From Atriophallophorus winterbourni (lineage: Eukaryota > Platyhelminthes > Trematoda > Plagiorchiida > Microphallidae), in assembly GCA_013407085.1 (NCBI GenBank), contig JACCGJ010001617.1:1-64000 (forward strand): a stretch of 64,000 bases of DNA, read 5' to 3'. The notes beneath the pieces were generated by a model, which did not search any database, was not told the origin of the DNA, and was given only the letters and a program-made list of their open reading frames with translations. Positions within the stretch are counted from its first letter, which is position 1; every line of letters begins with the position of its first letter. Below, piece after piece: positions 57,134 to 64,000 of this stretch. The position numbers and the translations under genes are program-made.

Positions 57134-58935
57134 GACTGCTCAATGGCACTGACGATGGCATTTGGCCGGTTCTTCGTCTCAGTCGCATCCGTGCGTAGAT
57201 GTCGTCTAAGCTCACGTGTTCGTTGATCGATCGTTCACCGGAGTGCCAGGCTTCGATGAACTCTGGTGCTGCTTTGTTATTTGCTCGACCCAAGAAGTGG
57301 CAGTTATGCCAGTCCATCTCGTGGTTTTTGTTGTCGACGTGAGTTGATATAAGAGACTTGATGTCGTGACGTCGTACGAATAGTTGATGCTCATGGATTA
57401 GAGTTTTTAGTTTTCGACCGGTTTGCCCGATGTAGTGTTTGTCACAGTGCGTGCACTGTATTTTGTACACTCCGTTTGCGTTTTCATCTTTGGGTATTGC
57501 ATCTTTCACTTTTGTGAGCACGTTACGTAGGGTTGCTGTTGGTTTGTGGGCGATAAAAATACCATGAGGTCGTAGTAGTCTTGATGTCATTTCCGAGATG
57601 TCTTTGACGTACGGTAACGCCGCCCGTAGCATAACATCAGTCTGGTCTCGCCTAGGGCGTGTCGTTAGGCATCTGCGGATAAAGTTCTTCGGATAAGAGT
57701 TTTTCTGGAATAGCTTGTGTAGATATTGTTCTTCCTCTTTTTGCAGTGTGAGCGTGCTGCAGTGTGTTCTAGCGCGTTGAAACAACGTTCGAACGCAGCT
57801 TTTCGTGTGTGCTGTTGGTGATTACTTTTGAAGTTCCAGGTTTGGTCCGTGTGGCTCGGCTTTCTGTAGACATTGGTCTGTAGTTCGCCGTTACTCAGTC
57901 TGGTAACTTGCACGTCTAAGAATGGTAATTGACCGCTTGTTTCTTTTTCCATTGTGAACTGTATACAATTGAATACGCAGTTGAGTAATCGTGAAGTTTC
58001 CTCAAGTCTTGATCGTTTAATAATCACTAAGGTATCGTCCACGTAGCGTACCCATAGGGTGGGTTGTATCAATGGTAAAGAGATCTGCTCCAGCCTTTGC
58101 ACTACGATTTCAGCGATTAGTCCTGAGATTGGTGATCCCATTTGGGTGTCTCTTACTTGCTCGTAAGCTTGTCCGGTGAAGGTGAATTGCGTTGTAAGGC
58201 ATAAGTCGAGCAATTCCAATGAGTCTTCTTTGTTAAGTCTTTCTCCATCGGCCATCATTCGTTCATTCAATAGTGATGCCACAGTTGCTTCGCTAGTGTG
58301 GTGTCGATCGAGGTAAAGAGTGCGACAACATCGAATGAGACCATAATTTCGTCATCTTGGAACTTGGTTCCTTTGATCTTTTGTAGAAATTCGTCGGCTC
58401 ATTGAATTGAGTGTTCTGACCCATGGGCAAGGTATAGTGGTCTTCTTCTCAATTCTTTGGATAGCTTGTATGAGGGTGCTCCTGGTAGCGATACGATTGG
58501 TCGAAGTGGTATACCTTCTTTGTGGATTTTCGGGAGTCCGTAAAACCTGGGTGTCGTAGAATCTTTCGGTTTCATACGAAAGTATTCTTCCTCTGCGAGG
58601 CACCCCAATGTCTTCAATTTTTGCAGAGTATTTATGATTTTTCGTTCTATTTTTTCTGTTGTAGCTGATGCAATTTTCTGATAAGTCAGGGTGTCCTGCA
58701 GAAGTTGTTCTGCTTTCGCAATATATTCGGTTCTGTTCATTACGACTGTCATCCGACCTTTGTCTGCTGGTAGAATTCCAATTTGTTTGTCTTGCTTTAT
58801 TTTATTCAGGGCGTGACGTTCTTCTTCGTCCAAAGTGTTCGGCATGATGTTGTTTGCTTCCATCATGGGTACGATTTTCTGTCGGCATTCAATCTGGGTT
58901 TCCGGTGTTATTTCGTTTTCTTCAATGTTTAAGGA
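57114..58935 (-). mobile_element. Penelope-like element: reverse transcriptase and GIY-YIG endonuclease
   Basis: From right to left: the N-terminal RT (IGILPADKGRMTVVMNRTEY, RFYGLPKIHKEGIPLRPIVS, about 58,780-58,480), MVSFDVVALFTSIDTT (58,350), GSPISGLIAEIVVQRLEQIS, WVRYVDDTLVIIKR (58,055-58,010; YVDD box), FLDVQVTRLSNGELQTNVYR, then a frameshift near 57,720. The last frame has TATLRNVLTKVKDAIP, the GIY-YIG nuclease (GVYKIQCTHCDKHYIGQTGR) and the C-terminal EFIEAWHSG. The stop is at 57,116-57,114. The order RT then GIY-YIG is diagnostic of Penelope-like elements. Three frames are needed for the whole protein, and the 5' end stops near 58,935. It lies upstream (5') of the MMP prodomain exon, in the same sense. 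Confidence 0.92.
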
Positions 58936-61147
58936 ACATAATTTACTGCAACTAGTAACTCTGAACCGAGGAAAATTTAATTCTAGTTTTAGAATTTTCT
59001 GTCAATGAGTCAATGATGATTTACATCCAGGTTCTTCTTAATGTTCCAATATTTATCGACAGAACATCTGAAGGAAGCATTAGTTATGCTGGTTAGTAAA
59101 CGTGATGGATTCATTAGAGCTGCAAAATTCGATCCAATCTTTGTTTACAAGTGCCAGATTGATCGAATAAAAGACTAAGATTTGAGTCTTACTTACGGCA
59201 GTTTAACTCATTGGTCTCAACTCAAAATTGCTTGAAAGGTTGTTATGACGATTCAAAAATCAAATTTCTCTCATTATTGTGATGAGACCAATCTGCATGG
59301 TGAAGAAGTAATCTTAGATGCATTATCCCTGAAGCTGTATGAACCTATTAACTCTCCCTCGAAATGCAAATAATTTACGAAACAAACGATGTCTTTATTG
59401 GCAACTCTTTCCGTTCATTTGGTTCCTACTTTTATTTACAGGTTGCATAGTAACCCAAATGCAAGATGTCCTTAAGTTCCAACCGGCTTATAATTGTTTG
59501 CTTTTCTCGTTATGTTCCTTTTCTCTGGCTACGTGTATGATTGTACCTAAAGAGCATTGAGATGAAATTGTCTACTTGTTATCAAAACGATTGATCTGCT
59601 TAGTACAGAAATAATTCAAAATATAATGGTTTAGCGATGGATTGTATTGCGCAATTGAGAGACTGGATCAAAGTTTTTGAGATATTTAATATCTGCGAAC
59701 TTTCATATGTTTCCTATGAAACTACACGTTTAACATTGCAATATATTAATCAATATAACGCTAATGCACCTTCTTAAAATCGCAAGCATCCCTTATGTTA
59801 AATATGCGTTAAATTTCTCAATGGACTCCGAGCATATGCGGTACTCCAGTGAGTATCACTGTTTATCCGGGTTCTGCGTGATTTCTGTTCATAAGATAAT
59901 GAAAACAACAGCTTTTATCGTCTCAACTTGAGCTTTCCAGAAATAATCTTGTCTTCTTGTGAATTTCGAAGAGATTTCGTACTTCTTTTACAAACATTTT
60001 CGTACTAGTGTTGTGGAATAACCAAGATGGACATTCTGTTTTTAACTTTTAAACCCTCGTGTGTGATGATTTTGGAATAGCATGGTTATGATCAGTAGAT
60101 TTATGCAGAGAGAGAATATGTTTTCATCCGTTATCTGTCAACCCTCGATTAAATACTAAAGAACTCACTACAAAACAATGCGTTTCGTTTACACAATTAG
60201 CTGTTAGTCGCTCCAGTAAAATTCTCCTTGAAATAGGAGCAGTAACCATACGATCAATAAGCTCAAACTTGTTCACTAATGCTGTCACCAAAGCACATAC
60301 CATTTAACCCTTTGTCTACGGTAATTGATATAGGTATTTTATGTCATTTGGCTCAATTATGGCATGAATAAAATACATGATTAATTTTTATGGACATACG
60401 ACGCCTGACAAGTGCAATCCAAAGGTGACTGAAGGTACCGACAGGAGCTACTGAGCAATCGACTGCTTGTTTGAGGTGGTAACTTGAGTTACCGTCAGTA
60501 GAAAAAGGTTAAAGTTAACCACGCTTGCCGTCTATGTTATTTTATTCCAACTTCATATTCGTTTCTTACCTAAACATAAAATTCCATTGACAAACAATAC
60601 GAATATCGATTTGGCCCACCTACTCTGTTTTCGCTTCAGAAACACACTTTGGATTTGAATTCGCTGGCTAACATTGAATCACGCGTTTTCTCTATCAAAA
60701 TACGATCGCCATTTATCACATTTGAAAACTGAGATCAACTTGCCAAAAATGAGAAAGGTTTAAAAGGAATCAGCTCCACAATTCGGCTTATGTAGCGAAT
60801 CGATCGTTTTAACAATCACTGGAAAACTTATTTAGCAAGGGGAAATTCGCACAGTTAAAAGGAAATGCCTTTAGGTTTATTCGTAGCCCCGCGTAATTTA
60901 AGCGAGATTTAGGAAAAAAACTGATTTAAGTAACGAAAGAGGTGAATATGGACAGTTGTTGTTGCATCGGGGTTTTATGACGAGTCGGCAGTCAAATATT
61001 ACAGACTGCATGTCACTTCTGTACATCGTTGTAAAATCACAATTCCCATCGTCACCTTGATGACTATTCTCGACAGCATTATAATCGTTGTAATATTATG
61101 CATATTATGCGCTAAAGGCTAAGTCAGACGAATCCTGATCTTACTGT

Positions 61148-61190
61148 CCCTACTTGATGAATGCAAACAGCACGAAATCGGACGTGGTTT
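61148..61190 (+). ncRNA. Hammerhead-like motif, family 3
   Basis: TTGATGA (61,154), ATGCAAACAGCAC, GAAATCGGACG. The flank CCTGATCTTACTG matches the minus-strand copy at 36.6 kb, showing that a longer repeat carries the motif. The core has one change (TTG for CTG). Confidence 0.3.
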
Positions 61191-62349
61191 GCATTGTTTT
61201 TTATACCAATGGATTTCACCGTATACACATGTGCACTTTGTCATTGTGTCAATGAACGGGTTGTTTTCGGATGCCTTACTAAGCTTTGTGCACCACATCA
61301 GCACTGTTTCAAGTCATACAGATACTGGTCGTTTATTGCCTAAGTGATGATTGCAAAGCGAATTATGACCATGTTGATGAATATGGTACATAATAGATTT
61401 ATCAAAAAATGTTCTTTGTGATATGAAGGACCTGACTGTTAACAATCTTAAAGTTGCAGAGGAACTTAGTAATTATTTGCGCACTTTGCATTTCGTTCAT
61501 TGAAAGAAATTTCTTACACTTCCGGGTCGCCCTTTGTTATCGTTGTGTGAAACCTTTTATCAATATGGTCTTCTATGTGTGAATCCTAGCAATCACTGCG
61601 TTGGTACCATGCTCCATGCATTTGGAATATGTTAACGTGATTTTGACAGTTTCATTTTGTGCATACTATCTGAATTTTCTCGCATATCAATAAAACTCGT
61701 ACTCTTCGCAACTCGACAAGTTTCCTACTGCTGGGACTCACTTGTTCGGTGTATTACGATCAAGCATACCACGAAGCCCAGGTGTAATGATAGACAAAGT
61801 TTGAATTTGGAAATCACTGTCGGGCTAACGCTGGTTCAAAACTTAGCAACAATGTTTACCATTCTAAGGAACATGTATCTCGATCAAGAAATCCAGCGTT
61901 ATAAGTGTGAAGCATTCAAAGCCCCCGTCGGTTATTTTTGTCAAAAAGACACAACCCAAGAGCCCGAATTAATGTCCAATACTTGCTACGGGGAGAATAC
62001 TCAATATAAGGAAACGACTCGAGACTTGGTATTAAACGACGCAAACTTTCGATGAATACATGCGACGAACGAGTGAGAGGCTGCTTGTTCTGTGTGCTGA
62101 ACAGAATCACGACAATCATAAAGCTAACAAAATAGACACTGGAAAATATGGTACCAAGGCTGTAAACATCAAGACACTTTGTTTTCTCGGGAATATATTT
62201 TGATGACGTATTCTATATTGGTGACGAAACATATTTAGCCCAATTTGCCATCACGCTGAATACAGATAAATGAAGACATAATTCACCATGAGCAAGTTTT
62301 TTAACGTAAGTTATGTTTTTAGCATGTACAAACATTTTTGGCACACACT

Positions 62350-62390
62350 CCAGAGCTGATTTCCTGTTTTTTCGCTCATCAGGTAGAACC
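62350..62390 (-). ncRNA. Hammerhead-like motif, family 3, degenerate
   Basis: Minus strand: CTGATGA, GCGAAAAAACAG, GAAATCAGC. It is preceded by GTGGATCGTGATCGT, similar to GTGGATCCTGATCCT at 36.6 kb. Stem II cannot form as in the other copies. Confidence 0.3.
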
Positions 62391-63485
62391 AATACGATCA
62401 CGATCCACATGCCTCGAAGTATTTCCCGTTGGAATAGTGAACATGATTTGCGTTTGTTCATGCGCTTACATTTCACCATAAATATATAATAAAATATCCT
62501 ATCTATAATCATTTATATTTGTACGTATGTTTAACATCTTATTAGAAATTTCACCTACATACATAAGAAAAAATGAGTCTTCACAACTCAAAATATAATG
62601 TCACGGGTATGACATCAAGACGTGATGGAATAATTGAAATAGTCAAAATTAGACTAAAGAATTCTTTAGATTTCGACTTCAGTATCTGGCAAAACATATT
62701 AGTATATCATACTAAGCAACAATCAAGGATGCTATACAATGGATTTGGAATAATTTTCAAATGAAGTTTATGATACGTTTATGTTGTGAATAATGCAACG
62801 CAGTGGGTTGCCTCAGCTTATACATTCACCCCTTCCGTCGATTGTTTTATCAACAAGTTATCAACTGACACACGTCATGATAAGAAGCAGAGAGCAAGTT
62901 TATAAAATGAAGTAATTCTAGCAAAAATATTGTTACTAATGTAATTCGTTGCTCACATCCCCGCATGTACTAATATTCCGCTTTTACTTACCATTGCATC
63001 GTCCATACTGAGTTTCAATTCTTTCGGAACGGGTTTTGGCTCGCATTCTTTCAAAAAATTACCAAAGATGATTAGAAGGAAAAAGCTTTCAATCTGCATC
63101 TGTACGTGTTGGTTGTGTCAGGCTCGACTGCATTCAACTGGCATACAGCCTTAATATTTATGTACACACATTCAAATTCCACCGATTGAAACGTTGCTTA
63201 CAATTGCTCTCTGGTCACTATGAAGAAGAAATCATTTCAGTTTTGCATACAAATTTGATAACAACAACTTAGATTAATACAATGAAGGGGTAGAATGAAA
63301 ATCTATGAAAATAAGTGCACGTAACAGTATTCCATCACGTATTTCAACTAATCATTTATTTTGAGGAATGTGTTTCGTTAATGCCGGTGTGTAGAACACT
63401 TCAAATCATTCAATACAGCTTCATAAAACCAAAGGTTGTTCACGAAAAATAATATTGTGATGGACATTATATTAAGCTCCCTCTC

Positions 63486-63943
63486 TCATATGCTATACGT
63501 GATGCTTCGAATTCTGTTGAAAAATCTGTTTAATCCTTGACGAATAAAAAATTTCAACCTAGCTATCAAACGTAAAACATACTTGCCCATATCGACAGCT
63601 ACTGTTTGTTCGAAAACGTCAATGGCTTCAGATTGTACTAGGTGATTAGGTATACTCTTCCACAATTGCACGTTGCGAATTTGTGAGAGTTTAACCTGCT
63701 ATGCTGTTGGTAAAGTTTAGACGGATGACCACTTAGATGTGTTTTGTGGGGAAAATATAACAAATGTTGTATTTCATAATTCACTGTCCAAATAAAGATT
63801 AGTGCTCTTTGATGTCGTCTGTATTGTGCTGAATGCATTTTCAATCGTCTAACACATGCTTCAAACGGATAATTAACAAGCCCAAGCTCCATCTTTGTCG
63901 CACTGGGTTGTGAATTTTCAAATAGATGAATAGCTTTTTTCAA
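63486..63943 (-). pseudogene. CR1 LINE, ORF2 C-terminal part
   Basis: Minus frames read SATKMELGLVNYPFEACVRR, SAQYRRHQRALIF and then WKSIPNHLVQSEAIDVFEQT. These correspond to RATKMVGCLRNLPYENRL and WNALPQVVVNATTIDVFKSK in the better copies. It is diverged and broken into two frames. Confidence 0.7.
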
Positions 63944-63944
63944 C

Positions 63945-64000
63945 CAAGAATCGAGATTTATAGTAAAAAAGCAAATAGTTGTACAATACCATAGGATAAA
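63945..64000 (-). pseudogene. 3' end of another CR1 LINE, cut by the window
   Basis: The reverse complement has GCTTTTTTACTATAAATC and the tail TCGATTCTTGG, like the shared CR1 3' end CTTTTTATACCATAAATTCT at 44.8 kb. The body would be right of the window. It sits directly upstream of the fragment at 63,486-63,943, in the same orientation. Confidence 0.6.

Larger units (their letters stand above)
58936..63480. other. Gene-poor stretch, nothing firmly recognised
   Basis: AT-rich DNA with ORFs up to 132 codons (61,657-62,055, +) that show no domain. A 73-codon + frame at 59,339-59,560 is hydrophobic, with two possible membrane stretches, but has no other support. The MMP signal-peptide exon is expected on the minus strand here, or beyond the window. 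Confidence 0.4.

Noticed and set aside
59339..59560. Hydrophobic 73-codon ORF, possible membrane protein
   Set aside because: Only composition supports it; no motif or neighbouring exon.
61657..62055. 132-codon plus-strand ORF
   Set aside because: No recognisable family, no splice or start context, and AT-rich surroundings. It may be chance; I do not support it as a gene.
62213..62512. Minus-strand ORF with a hydrophobic Met-Trp-Ile-Val-Ile-Val start, a candidate MMP signal-peptide exon
   Set aside because: The hydrophobic stretch is similar at DNA level to the repeats at 36.6 and 61.1 kb, so it is better explained as a dispersed repeat.

Overview
This is eukaryotic DNA, most likely from a parasitic flatworm (Platyhelminthes, trematode or cestode). 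The inference rests on the mix of CR1-like and RTE-like LINEs, Penelope-like elements and a Ty3/gypsy pol fragment, on long introns filled with these elements, and on 32-40 bp micro-introns at the 5' end of a host gene. I cannot name the species from sequence alone. No bacterial genes, rRNA, tRNA or CRISPR were seen.

Two host genes are supported. (1) SLC25A26, the mitochondrial S-adenosylmethionine carrier, is on the + strand in eight coding exons from 16,631 to 24,998, with consistent splice phases and all three carrier signature motifs. (2) A matrix metalloproteinase (MMP) is on the - strand. Its prodomain exon with the cysteine switch is at 56,645-56,867, a Thr-rich hinge exon at 49,322-49,384, and hemopexin exons at 39,773-39,891, 37,094-37,255, 36,157-36,450 and 35,183-35,259. 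The catalytic zinc domain was not found; it should lie between 49.4 and 56.6 kb, an interval that contains a 1,000-base N gap. Signal-peptide and last exons were not identified either.

The rest is mostly mobile DNA. From left to right: the end of a gypsy element (1-890); fragments of two CR1 subfamilies around a hairpin repeat (1.3-3.2 kb); a nearly complete MULE transposase gene with SWIM and PHD fingers (3.5-5.8 kb); a Penelope scrap and long inverted GATA/TATC microsatellites (6.8-8.9 kb); SINE-like repeats and RTE-A copies (10.6-15.5 kb); the SLC25A26 locus with SINEs, an RTE scrap and an internally inverted Penelope copy in its introns; a nearly full-length CR1-A (28.5-32.9 kb); then the MMP locus, whose introns hold RTE-B (39.9-44.0 kb), two CR1-B copies in opposite orientation (44.8-48.7 and 51.5-54.9 kb) and smaller pieces; a Penelope element (57.1-58.9 kb); a gene-poor stretch (58.9-63.5 kb); and CR1 3' ends at the right edge.

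The most interesting thread is a set of hammerhead-ribozyme-like motifs (CTGANGA, a short stem-loop, GAAAC) in three sequence families. One lies at the 3' ends of Penelope copies, where in one copy the ORF stop codon is part of the core motif. One forms large inverted repeats and sits just 5' of two CR1-A copies. One is scattered through MMP introns and the right-hand intergenic DNA.
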